Assembly (NCBI GenBank): GCA_040765295.1
Contig: JAXGSB010000001.1
Span: 62,001-126,000 of the forward strand
Reading direction: 5' to 3'
Length of the DNA: 64,000 nt
Origin: Scatomorpha sp040765295
GTDB taxonomy: Bacteria > Bacillota > Clostridia > Oscillospirales > Oscillospiraceae
Numbering within the stretch: the stretch's first letter is position 1; every line of letters starts with the position of its first letter. The translations under genes were made by a program, and so were the position numbers. Below, in pieces: positions 18,459 to 25,378 of the stretch. The notes under the pieces are model-generated. The model ran no database searches and was not told the DNA's origin. It saw only the letters and a list, made by a program, of their open reading frames with translations.

Positions 18459-18498
18459 CCCGCCCTGTGTAAGGGCGGGTGGCGCGGCGTAAGCCGCG
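18459..18498. repeat. Double-hairpin intergenic repeat
   Basis: Two adjacent perfect hairpins: CCCGCCC/GGGCGGG (18459-18465, 18473-18479) and CGCGGC/GCCGCG (18483-18488, 18493-18498). A relative without the full stems lies near 21080-21125 (GCCCGCCCTTTCTAAGTAAGG, then GGCCGCGACGGTAGAG). It looks like a dispersed palindromic element of unknown function. Confidence 0.5.
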
Positions 18499-18614
18499 AC
18501 GGGAGGGTTGAAAGTTTTATAAATTATTGAGTTGTAAGTTTGTTTGAAAAGCGATTGCTTTATTAAATCGGCGGTATTCCCTACGATTTTACGATAAATT
18601 ACTGCCGCAGAACA

Positions 18615-18668
18615 ACCCCTCAGTCAAAAACCTGCGTTTTTTGACAGCTCCCCTTACACAGTGGAGCC
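18615..18668. repeat. Dispersed intergenic repeat with hairpin
   Basis: The pattern CCCCTCAGTC, hairpin GTCAAAAA/TTTTTGAC, CAGCTCCCCTTACACAGTGGAGCC. Intergenic elements of this look (CTCAGTC, hairpin, CAGCTCCCC, GGAGCC) are familiar to me from gut Clostridia assemblies, but I have not verified this here. The rest of 18395-18726 shows no gene. Confidence 0.5.
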
Positions 18669-18726
18669 ATTTTGGGATATAGACTTGTGTGACTCTCTTT
18701 ATTTTAGTTATATATATTATCTTTTT

Positions 18727-20115
18727 CTAAAATCCCTGCAAATAGCTCTCCGTCGGTGTGTCTCCGCGCAAAAAGCTCTCGTAGTCTCTCGTAAAAGCGG
18801 CTTCTATCTCTCCGCCCCGCTCTCTTCCAGCGGGTTTTTGCGCCGGAATCAGCCTCATAGAGCAAAAATACCGCAGCGCATCGACGCTGTGCGTGCATTC
18901 GTGCGGCTCTCTTGCGCAGTCCGAGGGATTTCCTGCATCCGCTTCTATAGAGCTTATGTCCTCGATAAGCCCTCTGAGATTCGAGAATACCTGAAGAGCC
19001 GCTTTTCCCTCTATTTCGGTGTTTAGCGCCTCTTTTATGAGCAGATGCCCTCTCACCCTCTCGTTGGAGGCAAAAACAAGTGGCATTCCCTCGGCGGCAA
19101 AGAGCTCGGCAAGGCTCCTTCCGCTGTCTTTTTGGGTTTGGCGCATATCGGGAGGCGCTATATTCATTATAATCTCTTCATTTTTGCTCATATCAGCAGC
19201 AATTCTCGCCGCCTGACCCGCAACAAGTCCCTTTTTTCTGAGTTCCCTATAGACATAGGCCCTGCCCCTCTCGTCAACGGCTATCCAAAGCAGGGCGAAC
19301 ATGTCCAACCCATAATCGAAGCTGCGGTAGCGTTTCCAGTGTTTCGGAATGGGGAAGGGCTCACAGCAGTGCCTTTCTCTCTTAAATTCCGAGAAATACG
19401 AGCCTTTAAGCGCCTCCCAGTCGCCATAGCGATAGGCTCTTCGCAAATCTTCGGGCATCGAAGAGAGCAGGCGCAGATATCCCGGCGAGCTTTTTAAAAG
19501 CGCCGTGTTGTCTTCAACGGTGGCCGGAATGAAGATATAATCCTCGGGCCGCTCGCTCTCCTCGGGATTTTCGGGGTTTTCATAGTAAATTTTGTCGATA
19601 AACAGCCTTTTCACCCAGTTGTGGCCAATTCCGCCGGGGTTGCAGCTTAAGTACATCCTCTTGGGAAAGCCGTTTGCGCCCCGGAGCATCCCGCCTATAA
19701 ACTGAAAGCTTCTGAACGAAAACTGTGTCGCCTCGTCTATGAAGATCCAATCGTATTCCTGACCGTTATATTCGTTTTCGCTCAAAACACCCTGCCAGTG
19801 TCCGAAGTGTATTATGCTTCCGTTTATAAAAAACATGCTGTGCAGCGAGCCGTTATAGGAAAAAAGCTCGGGTACGGCCATTTTGAGCATGGGTTCTATG
19901 TGGTTTGACTGCAGTTCCCTGTAAGTTCGGCGCATTATGAGTATTCTTATCCCCGCATAATTATAGGCGCCCAAAAGCGCCTTCGTCCTTATCGCCCAGG
20001 TCTTTCCGCCGCCCTTCGCGCCGCCATAGGCGGTAAACAGGGCGCGGCTCTTAAAAAACTGCTCTTGCTTGGGATTGGCAAGTCCCGCATCCCAGAAATA
20101 TTCGTTTTCTCTCAT
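18727..20115 (-). CDS. Orphan phage-type terminase large subunit
   Basis: 462 residues, a normal length for a full terminase large subunit, which packages phage DNA with an ATPase motor and a nuclease. Seen: Walker A GGAKGGGKT (about 31-39), arginine-rich RILIMRRTYRELQ, Walker B DWIFIDEA (about 125-132), the coupling motif LSCNPGG, and an RNase H-like nuclease beginning YRSFDYGLD (about 245) with a later Asp-rich end (HSVDALRYF). Ribosome site GAGGAGAGGCC. No portal, capsid, small terminase or integrase gene is nearby; neighbours are parA on one side and a zinc-ribbon protein on the other. Key motifs look intact, so it is not an obvious pseudogene. It is either a lone prophage relic or a domesticated gene. 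Confidence 0.85.
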   Translation of the reverse strand: MRENEYFWDAGLANPKQEQFFKSRALFTAYGGAKGGGKTWAIRTKALLGAYNYAGIRILIMRRTYRELQSNHIEPMLKMAVPELFSYNGSLHSMFFINGSIIHFGHWQGVLSENEYNGQEYDWIFIDEATQFSFRSFQFIGGMLRGANGFPKRMYLSCNPGGIGHNWVKRLFIDKIYYENPENPEESERPEDYIFIPATVEDNTALLKSSPGYLRLLSSMPEDLRRAYRYGDWEALKGSYFSEFKRERHCCEPFPIPKHWKRYRSFDYGLDMFALLWIAVDERGRAYVYRELRKKGLVAGQAARIAADMSKNEEIIMNIAPPDMRQTQKDSGRSLAELFAAEGMPLVFASNERVRGHLLIKEALNTEIEGKAALQVFSNLRGLIEDISSIEADAGNPSDCAREPHECTHSVDALRYFCSMRLIPAQKPAGRERGGEIEAAFTRDYESFLRGDTPTESYLQGF

Positions 20116-20160
20116 GGCCTCTCCTCATTTTTCTTATAAATAATATATAAAAGAGGCCAT
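20114..20160 (-). promoter_or_regulatory. Inverted repeat covering the terminase start codon
   Basis: ATGGCCTCT (20114-20122) and AGAGGCCAT (20152-20160) are perfect 9-base arms. In the minus-strand mRNA the second arm to be made contains part of the ribosome site and the AUG of the terminase gene, so pairing would hide the start. The 29-base loop is almost only A, T and C. Confidence 0.5.
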
Positions 20161-20211
20161 TTTTTGTAAACGGGAGCGATATTCTTACATTTTCGTGTAA
20201 AATTACTGTAA

Positions 20212-20227
20212 TGTTTCGCGTGGAACG
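20212..20227. other. parS: Degenerate parS-like site 4
   Basis: TGTTTCGCGTGGAACG has three mismatches and lies upstream of the terminase gene. Confidence 0.4.
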
Positions 20228-20237
20228 CGGCCTTGTC

Positions 20238-20266
20238 TTTTAATAGGCCTTTCCTTCTGTTATAAT
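20238..20266 (+). promoter_or_regulatory. Possible promoter of the zinc-ribbon membrane protein gene
   Basis: Consensus -10 TATAAT at 20261-20266; the -35 at 20238 (TTTAAT) is poor. It is about 85 bp before the ATG at 20352. Confidence 0.4.
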
Positions 20267-20351
20267 ATCTGCGTCAGCTGCGCTCAAGGCTTAACTTCCT
20301 TTTTATCTTATTCATAGAGTTATATATTTCAACAAATGTGAGGTCAGACCA

Positions 20352-21017
20352 ATGTCACGCTGCAAAAACTGCGGAAAATTTATAGACGAAATCGAAAAAA
20401 GAGCTTTATGCCCTTACTGCGGAACCGGCATTGCTCGAACTTCCCAAATTTTGGACGAATACAACAGACCTGAGGATTATTCCTGTATTCTCCACCCAAT
20501 CGGGGAAGAGTGCCCGAGCGAGCAGGATAGCCGCGCGCGCGAAATCGAAAGCCGGCAGAGATTCGGAACTGCCGCCGACTCACGGCGGAGCGAAAAACGC
20601 GAACAGCCGCGCAGACGGCAAGAGCCGCCGAGCTGCGAGAGCGATACCGGCGGCGGTCAAGCGGCGAATCTGCAAAAGACTAAAGATCAGGCGCTCTCGA
20701 TCCTCGCATACCTCGGCGGTTTTGTTATTTTTCCGATATTTTCTCTTTCCGCATGCTCCAACTATGTGCGCTTTCACACCAATCAGGGTCTTGCGCTCTT
20801 TCTTTTCACATTAATCCTTCTTGCGCTGGAATCTTTTTTAAAAAAGTTCTCGCTTTTTAATTCTTACTACTTTTTACTCCAAATATTTCGGATTCTAAAA
20901 ATAATTCCAAACATTCTTTCAATCTATGGCGCTTACAACGCTCTGATGGGCAAGACGAGAAGACTTCCCATAATCGGAGGCTTCAATATTATTAAACCTA
21001 AAGATAAGCTTTTTTAA
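20352..21017 (+). CDS. Zinc-ribbon protein with C-terminal membrane segments
   Basis: 221 residues; ATG behind GAGGTCAGACC. An N-terminal zinc ribbon (CKNCGKF...CPYCGTG, residues 4-25) is followed by an Arg/Glu-rich linker (about 55-112). A hydrophobic part holds about three membrane helices (ILAYLGGFVIFPIFSL, LALFLFTLILLALESFL, and YYFLLQIFRILKIIPNILSI). The block NYVRFHTNQGLALFL with a terminal YGAYNALMGK is like DUF4870-type membrane proteins. The function is unknown. It is the only plus-strand gene left of dnaA in this stretch, so it faces the replication fork head-on, and it ends at a strong terminator. Confidence 0.75.
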   Translation: MSRCKNCGKFIDEIEKRALCPYCGTGIARTSQILDEYNRPEDYSCILHPIGEECPSEQDSRAREIESRQRFGTAADSRRSEKREQPRRRQEPPSCESDTGGGQAANLQKTKDQALSILAYLGGFVIFPIFSLSACSNYVRFHTNQGLALFLFTLILLALESFLKKFSLFNSYYFLLQIFRILKIIPNILSIYGAYNALMGKTRRLPIIGGFNIIKPKDKLF

Positions 21018-21029
21018 CTAAACAGCATA

Positions 21030-21053
21030 AAAAGCCGTGAAAACACGGCTTTT
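21030..21053 (+). terminator. Rho-independent terminator after the zinc-ribbon gene
   Basis: AAAAGCCGTG/CACGGCTTTT with a four-A loop, then TTTTT. It may also work on the minus strand. Confidence 0.85.
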
Positions 21054-21162
21054 TTCTTTAGATTTTGCTGATTTTTCTTTGCCCGCCCTTTCTAAGTAAG
21101 GCTGCGAGGAGCAGGCCGCGACGGTAGAGTTGGCCTAATGTTTCTGAAGAGCTCAGCCCCTG

Positions 21163-21178
21163 TGTTTCACGTGAAACA
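21163..21178. other. parS: parS site 5, perfect
   Basis: TGTTTCACGTGAAACA matches the Bacillota consensus exactly. It sits inside a longer imperfect palindrome with AGCCC/GGGCT arms (about 21155-21185). Confidence 0.9.
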
Positions 21179-21214
21179 TAGGGCTGCTCGGGCCATATTT
21201 GCTTTCTCTCAGAC

Positions 21215-21634
21215 CTATTTTTTCGCCAAGAGCTGAATAGATCGGTGCGCGGCTTTTATATCCTTCTCTGCGGCTTTAATTTGTTCGCCCATCTCTTTAT
21301 ATCGGGAGAGCTTGCCGTTTATCTCCTCGTCTTCCGTTCTAAGAAAGCCGTCGATAAAAGCAAAGGGCATAACAAAGCGTTTGTTCCCGAAATCAAAGTT
21401 TACTGTTATTATCGAGTCCTTTTTCTCGATAACTGTTCCGTTTCCAAAGCTTTCGTGGCTTACATACAAGCCTTCTATATCGGTTTTTGCCAAAGCGCTG
21501 CGGCTTTCATCCATCTCCCTGATTATCTCCTCATGCCGCTTGATCTCTTCTCGATAAGAAGACAATTTCTTTTCCCTCAATACCTCAGCCGCAGTCTTCT
21601 TTTTCGGCTGAGGGGTTTTCTTTTTAATTGCCAT
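21215..21634 (-). CDS. Hypothetical coiled-coil protein with a UvrD-tail-like beta segment
   Basis: 139 residues from the ATG at 21632-21634 (MAIKKKTPQPKKK), chosen because GGAGGGAATAT precedes it; ten further residues upstream have no ribosome site. A Lys/Pro-rich start leads into a helical stretch (about 15-50). Then comes VSHESFGNGTVIEKKDSIITV followed by F-G-N-K-R-F-V-M-P, which recalls the small beta domain at the C terminus of UvrD/PcrA helicases (H..FG.G.V...). A second helix (about 105-139, KEMGEQIKAAEKDIKAAHR) ends the protein. I do not recognise a named family. It is separated from the next gene upstream by a terminator. Confidence 0.7.
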   Translation of the reverse strand: MAIKKKTPQPKKKTAAEVLREKKLSSYREEIKRHEEIIREMDESRSALAKTDIEGLYVSHESFGNGTVIEKKDSIITVNFDFGNKRFVMPFAFIDGFLRTEDEEINGKLSRYKEMGEQIKAAEKDIKAAHRSIQLLAKK

Positions 21635-21658
21635 ATATTCCCTCCATACATGCAAAAA

Positions 21659-21685
21659 GGGCACGGAAACAAAGCTCCCGTGCCC
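21659..21685 (-). terminator. Rho-independent terminator between two small minus-strand genes
   Basis: GGGCACGG/CCGTGCCC stem (21659-21666 and 21678-21685) followed on the minus strand by TTTTTG. Confidence 0.8.
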
Positions 21686-21695
21686 AACAGTTCTT

Positions 21696-21935
21696 TTACT
21701 TCAAATAATCGCCGACAGGGCTCTTGTTGTACTGCTTTATAATCCTTAGGATAACAGAGCCGTCGGGTTGAACGCTCTCTTCCACAATTTTATGCTGAAT
21801 GCCCTTGCGCTCCAAGGTGTTTTTATAGTTTTCCACTTCCTGATTTACCTGCTTAACTGCCCAATCGTGCGCGGCGTCTTCTTTCAGCATGAAATGAAGA
21901 GTCTGACAGATACAGGCCGCTTTTACCCGCTTCAT
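21696..21935 (-). CDS. Small conserved hypothetical protein
   Basis: 79 residues; ATG behind GGAGGATAGAGCC. The pattern MKRVKAACICQTLHF, KEDAAHDWAVKQVNQEVENY, then GIQHKIVEESVQPDGSV and a terminal IIKQYNKSPVGDYL resembles a small uncharacterised protein that I recall from many Clostridia. There are no membrane segments or obvious catalytic motif; it is mixed helix and strand. It is followed by its own terminator. No function is proposed. Confidence 0.75.
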   Translation of the reverse strand: MKRVKAACICQTLHFMLKEDAAHDWAVKQVNQEVENYKNTLERKGIQHKIVEESVQPDGSVILRIIKQYNKSPVGDYLK

Positions 21936-22265
21936 AAGGCTCTATCCTCCTAATTAAAATCATATGCGGCAAAGGTATTGCGCTTTGTACATATTGTATA
22001 AATTTTATAGAAAAATTACAGAAATTTCAAAGGCGATTTTGACCAAAAATAAGGCCTTGCCTAATTATAAAAATAACCAAATTTTTGCTGCAATATGCTG
22101 ATTTTACAGGCTTTTTGGAGCATGTCGCGGGCTCCGCACATTTCCTTCTTCCTTTTAAGATAAGGGAAAGCGCCTCACAGCCGCCGGATGGGGATTTTCC
22201 GCCCGTATTGCGAGAGCTCAAGCCCCTATGTTTCACGTGAAACATGAGTGGCGAAATATAAAAAG
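21936..22265. other. Gene-free stretch with parS and repeat remnant
   Basis: I see no supported gene. It contains an AT-rich left half and, from about 22125, a GC-rich remnant (CGCGGGCTCCGCAC, CCGCCGGATGGGGATTTTCCGCCCG) like the intergenic repeats near 18459 and 21080, ending at a perfect parS. A short frame at 22027-22245 runs through parS and is not credible. Confidence 0.5.
22229..22244. other. parS: parS site 6, perfect
   Basis: TGTTTCACGTGAAACA, exact consensus, about 1.6 kb left of dnaA and next to AGCCCCTA as at site 5. Confidence 0.9.
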
Positions 22266-22295
22266 GAGCTGTTCAGATTTTATCTTGAACAGCTC
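22266..22295 (-). terminator. Rho-independent terminator of efp and the CD1247-family gene
   Basis: GAGCTGTTCA/TGAACAGCTC (22266-22275, 22286-22295) followed on the minus strand by CTTTTTAT. Confidence 0.85.
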
Positions 22296-22329
22296 TGATT
22301 TATTGCTTTTTTAGTCGGGAAAAGAGCTT

Positions 22330-22980
22330 TTAGTCCTCGTCTTCCTCTTCCTCTTCTTCTTCGTATCCGCCGCAGCTGCTGCCGCAGGAAGAGCAGGCCG
22401 AGGGACTGCATCCGCCCAACACGCTTTCATAGTCCGCGGGATAGGAGTGATGACGGCCCTCCATGTCGCAGCCTCTGTCATTTTCCTCCTCGTCGATAAT
22501 TCCCTCTATCTCGAGGCGCTCCCCGCAGAAAGGGCAGGATATGACGCCGATGTCCACAACGCCCTCGTCGACGGCAAAGGTCTCTTCACAGTTGGGGCAG
22601 CTTATATCGAATATGTCGCCGAATTCGTCGTCGTCGTAGTCATCATCGTCGTCATCGTCGTAGTAATCATCATCGTCATCGTCATCATCGTCATAATATC
22701 CGCCGCGGCGGCAGAAATCATCGAAGTCGTCGAAGTCGAAGTAATCGTCGTCCTCGTACTCATCGTAAAACTCGTCCTCGAGATCCGCAAGAGCATCCCT
22801 CAGCTCTTCGACAAAGAGTTCCTGAACTTCAAGTCTCTCGCCCAGGCATTCAATCTCATCGGCAAGCTCTTCGACCAGCTCAAAGGCCATACTTAGCAGC
22901 TTCTTCTCCTTCTTATCTTCCATAATGCCGTAGCCTTCGGCAAGCCCCTTGAGATACGCAAGCTTTTCCTTTGCCTTCAT
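22330..22980 (-). CDS. CD1247-family zinc-ribbon protein with poly-Asp tract
   Basis: 216 residues; ATG behind AAGGAGGCAGTGTT. The N terminus (AKEKLAYLKGLAEGYGIMED, then a helical FELVEELADEIECLGERL) matches the CD1247 N-terminal domain, an uncharacterised family widespread in Clostridia and often beside efp. Residues about 78-122 are almost only Asp and Tyr. Two Cys pairs (CPNCEETF, CPFCGERLEIEG) form a zinc ribbon at about 130-160. The tail ends in a Glu/Asp run. It lies 31 bp after efp, in the same operon, and ends at a terminator. The role is unknown; the acidic part could interact with basic proteins or RNA polymerase, which is only a guess. Confidence 0.8.
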   Translation of the reverse strand: MKAKEKLAYLKGLAEGYGIMEDKKEKKLLSMAFELVEELADEIECLGERLEVQELFVEELRDALADLEDEFYDEYEDDDYFDFDDFDDFCRRGGYYDDDDDDDDDYYDDDDDDDYDDDEFGDIFDISCPNCEETFAVDEGVVDIGVISCPFCGERLEIEGIIDEEENDRGCDMEGRHHSYPADYESVLGGCSPSACSSCGSSCGGYEEEEEEEDED

Positions 22981-23011
22981 AACACTGCCTCCTTAATAAG
23001 TCTTTATATTT

Positions 23012-23575
23012 TTATTCTTTCGATCTTTCGACATATTCGCCTGTTCTTGTATCGATTCTTATCTTCTCGCCCTCTTCTATGAACAGCGGCACTTTCACCT
23101 CGGCGCCTGTTTCAAGAATGGCGGGTTTTGTGGCGTTTGTGGCCGTATTTCCGGCAAAACCCGGATCGGTTTGGCTTACCACGAGATCGACAATGTTGGG
23201 GGGCTCAACAGCAAAGGGCTTGCCCTTGTAAGAGAGCACCATGCACGACATGTTCTCTTTCATGAATCTGAAGTCGTCGCCGAGAAGACTTTCATCGATG
23301 GGGATGAGCTCATAGGTCTCGGAATCCATGAAATAATAGAGATTTTCATCTTTATATGAAAAATTCATGCTCCTGCGCTCGATTATCGCGTTTTCGAACT
23401 TGGCTGTGGGGTTGAATGAAGTCTCGATAGTGACGCCTGTAACGACATTTCTTATTTTTGTTCTGACAAAGGCCGCACCCTTGCCGGGTTTCACATGCTG
23501 AAACTCGACAACCTGCATGACCTCGCCGTCCATTTCAAAGGTTACTCCGTTTCTGAATTCACCAGCAGATATCAT
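23012..23575 (-). CDS. efp: Translation elongation factor P
   Basis: 187 residues. The start is the ATG at 23573-23575 (MISAGEFRNG) behind GAGGTATAACT; a five-residue upstream extension is not family-like. EF-P binds between the P and E sites of stalled ribosomes and promotes peptide bonds at polyproline. The three beta domains are intact. The tip loop is HVKPGKGAAFVRTK, with Lys32 at the position that is post-translationally modified in many bacteria. The C-terminal signature region reads KPAILETGAEVKVPLFIEEG and IRIDTRTGEYVER. No modification enzyme is visible in the window. It is transcribed away from dnaA from its own promoter. Confidence 0.97.
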   Translation of the reverse strand: MISAGEFRNGVTFEMDGEVMQVVEFQHVKPGKGAAFVRTKIRNVVTGVTIETSFNPTAKFENAIIERRSMNFSYKDENLYYFMDSETYELIPIDESLLGDDFRFMKENMSCMVLSYKGKPFAVEPPNIVDLVVSQTDPGFAGNTATNATKPAILETGAEVKVPLFIEEGEKIRIDTRTGEYVERSKE

Positions 23576-23606
23576 AGTTATACCTCGCATTTTCTTATAT
23601 ATTTAG

Positions 23607-23635
23607 ATTATACAGTAAGCCGGCTTTTCTTTCAA
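23607..23635 (-). promoter_or_regulatory. Sigma-A promoter of efp
   Basis: On the minus strand TTGAAA (23630-23635), a 17-bp spacer and TATAAT (23607-23612), about 30 bp before the efp ATG. Confidence 0.85.
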
Positions 23636-23720
23636 TACAGCGTTAATTTTTTCGCTTTATTTCTTTGTTTTTTTGATGTATTTTGGCCTTTACAAAGCGT
23701 CTTCAAAGGCGCTCTTTACC

Positions 23721-23749
23721 TTGCAAAAAGACGCATATTTTGCTATAAT
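23721..23749 (+). promoter_or_regulatory. Sigma-A promoter of dnaA
   Basis: TTGCAA (23721-23726), 17-bp spacer, consensus TATAAT (23744-23749). The leader to the dnaA ATG is about 73 bases. Confidence 0.85.
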
Positions 23750-23828
23750 TTATAACAACTGCAGATATTTATTTTCAAGCGATTTTTCTCGAAAAAAACG
23801 GCTCGAAACACTATTTTGGAGGCAGAAA

Positions 23829-25124
23829 ATGAACAGCCTTACGGACATATGGTCTCATCTCATGGAAACTCTTGCGGCGCAGATAACCAGCACCTCATAC
23901 AGCGCCTGGTTTCACGATGCAAGTCCCGTTGCCATCACGGATAACCGCCTGTATTTCAAAACAAGCTCGGAATTTAAAAGGAATCTTATACAGCAGCGCT
24001 TTTTAGATGTGCTCAAAGACTCCCTTTTCGACCTCTTTTCCAGCGAGTTTGAAGTAATAGTGATGACACCGGATGAAGACCTCTCGGATATGGAAGGCTT
24101 CACCATTCAAACCGAGGACTACACCTTCGAAAACTTCATAGTCGGGCCCTCCAACAAGTTCGCACACGCTGCGGCGGTGGCCGTTTCCGAAAAGCCGGGC
24201 AAGGTATACAATCCGCTCTTTATCTATGGAAACTCCGGTCTCGGCAAAACTCATCTGCTCCTTGCAATCTGCGAAAAGATGCAGAGGCTCCGCCCGGGCA
24301 TAAAGGTGGCCTACCTAAAGAGCGACGACTTCACAAACGAGATGGTGAGCGCCATCACCCGCGGCACAAACGAGGAATTCAGGAAAAAATACAGGAATGT
24401 AGACCTCTTTCTGCTCGACGACATACAGTTTATCTCGGGCAAAGAGGGAACTCAGGAGGAATTTTTCCACACTTTCAACTCCGTCTACGAAGCCGGAAAT
24501 CAGATAGTCGTCACCTCCGACAGACCGCCCAGAGACATGCTCAAGCTCGAAGACAGGCTGAAAACCCGCTTCGAAGGGGGTCTGCTCGCCGATATTCAGC
24601 CGCCCGATTTCGAAACCAGATGCGCCATAATAAAGAGCAAGTCGCTGGCCTTGGGCATGGTGCTCTCCGAAAACTGCATAATTTACATTGCCGAAAATCT
24701 CACCTCAAATGTCCGTCAGCTTGAGGGCGTTGTCAAGCGGCTCACCGCCTACCGGGACATCTTGGACGACCAGATAAGCATAGAAACCGTTAAAAAAGCC
24801 ATAAAAGATGTCATCCATGTGGGAGAATTTATCCCGACACCCGATATTATCATAGAAGAGTCCGCCAGAAGCTTCCAGCTCAGCCCCGCCGAGGTCTGCG
24901 GCCAGTCGAGAGCCAAAAACATAACCCTCTGCCGTCAGATTGCCATGTATCTCATAAGAAAACTCACCGGACTTCCGCTGAAAGACATAGGACTTCACTT
25001 TGAAGACAGAAACCACACAACGGTGCTCTCCTCAATAAGGAAGATAGAGGAGCTTTTAACCACGGATCCCGAGATTGCCTCGACCATAAAAGACATCAGC
25101 GCCAACATAAATTCGAGAAGCTGA
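23829..25124 (+). CDS. dnaA: Replication initiator DnaA with altered DNA-reading loop
   Basis: 431 residues from the ATG at 23829 behind GGAGGCAGAAA; a longer frame from 23673 contains the promoter and is rejected. Domain I (about 1-80) and a short linker precede the AAA+ domain: TFENFIVGPSN, Walker A GNSGLGKT (about 134-141), Walker B LFLLDDIQF, sensor VVTSDRPP, and the RLKTRFEGGL arginine-finger region. Domain IV begins near 330 (NITLCRQIAMYL) and its signature loop is FEDRNHTTVL, where most DnaA proteins have GGRDHTTV. The Asp that corresponds to E. coli Asp433 is thus Asn (about residue 395) and the preceding Gly-Gly is Glu-Asp. The gene sits at the orientation switch of the window, 254 bp before dnaN. 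Confidence 0.97.
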   Translation: MNSLTDIWSHLMETLAAQITSTSYSAWFHDASPVAITDNRLYFKTSSEFKRNLIQQRFLDVLKDSLFDLFSSEFEVIVMTPDEDLSDMEGFTIQTEDYTFENFIVGPSNKFAHAAAVAVSEKPGKVYNPLFIYGNSGLGKTHLLLAICEKMQRLRPGIKVAYLKSDDFTNEMVSAITRGTNEEFRKKYRNVDLFLLDDIQFISGKEGTQEEFFHTFNSVYEAGNQIVVTSDRPPRDMLKLEDRLKTRFEGGLLADIQPPDFETRCAIIKSKSLALGMVLSENCIIYIAENLTSNVRQLEGVVKRLTAYRDILDDQISIETVKKAIKDVIHVGEFIPTPDIIIEESARSFQLSPAEVCGQSRAKNITLCRQIAMYLIRKLTGLPLKDIGLHFEDRNHTTVLSSIRKIEELLTTDPEIASTIKDISANINSRS

Positions 25125-25378
25125 TGATAAAAAGTTTTAAACACAATTAGGTTCGTTGTTCATAATTTTCAGCCTTTCTGAAAATCCTTAAAATTTCTTG
25201 TGTTTATTCTGTTTAAAACCCCTCAACATTACAAACAGTGTTTTGAACAGCACTTTCCTTTGATTCTCAAGGCCTACACCCGCTTTTGAACAGATTTGAG
25301 CTGCTAATACTACGGCTACTAAAATATATAATATTATTTATATAAAAGAAAAATTTCATTTTCCGGAGGAGAACTAAG
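25125..25378. other. oriC: Putative oriC between dnaA and dnaN
   Basis: The gap has no gene. No TTATCCACA box is seen, but five 9-mers fit TTWTRAACA: TTTTAAACA at 25135-25143 (+) and 25210-25218 (-), TTTTGAACA at 25241-25249 (+) and 25284-25292 (+), and TTATGAACA at 25157-25165 (-). A pure AT stretch, AAAATATATAATATTATTTA, at 25321-25340 next to dnaN is a candidate unwinding element. Position, parS proximity and the gene-orientation switch support an origin; the box identity is inference. Confidence 0.55.

Noticed and set aside
22027..22245. Small minus-strand frame beginning MFHVKHRG
   Set aside because: Its start lies inside a perfect parS site and there is no ribosome site; the sequence is a repeat remnant.
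22447..22896. Plus-strand hydrophobic Val/Ile-rich frame
   Set aside because: Antisense of the poly-Asp tract in the CD1247-family gene; no start signals.
23673..23828. 52-codon N-terminal extension of DnaA
   Set aside because: It covers the dnaA promoter and leader, and a strong ribosome site precedes the internal ATG at 23829.
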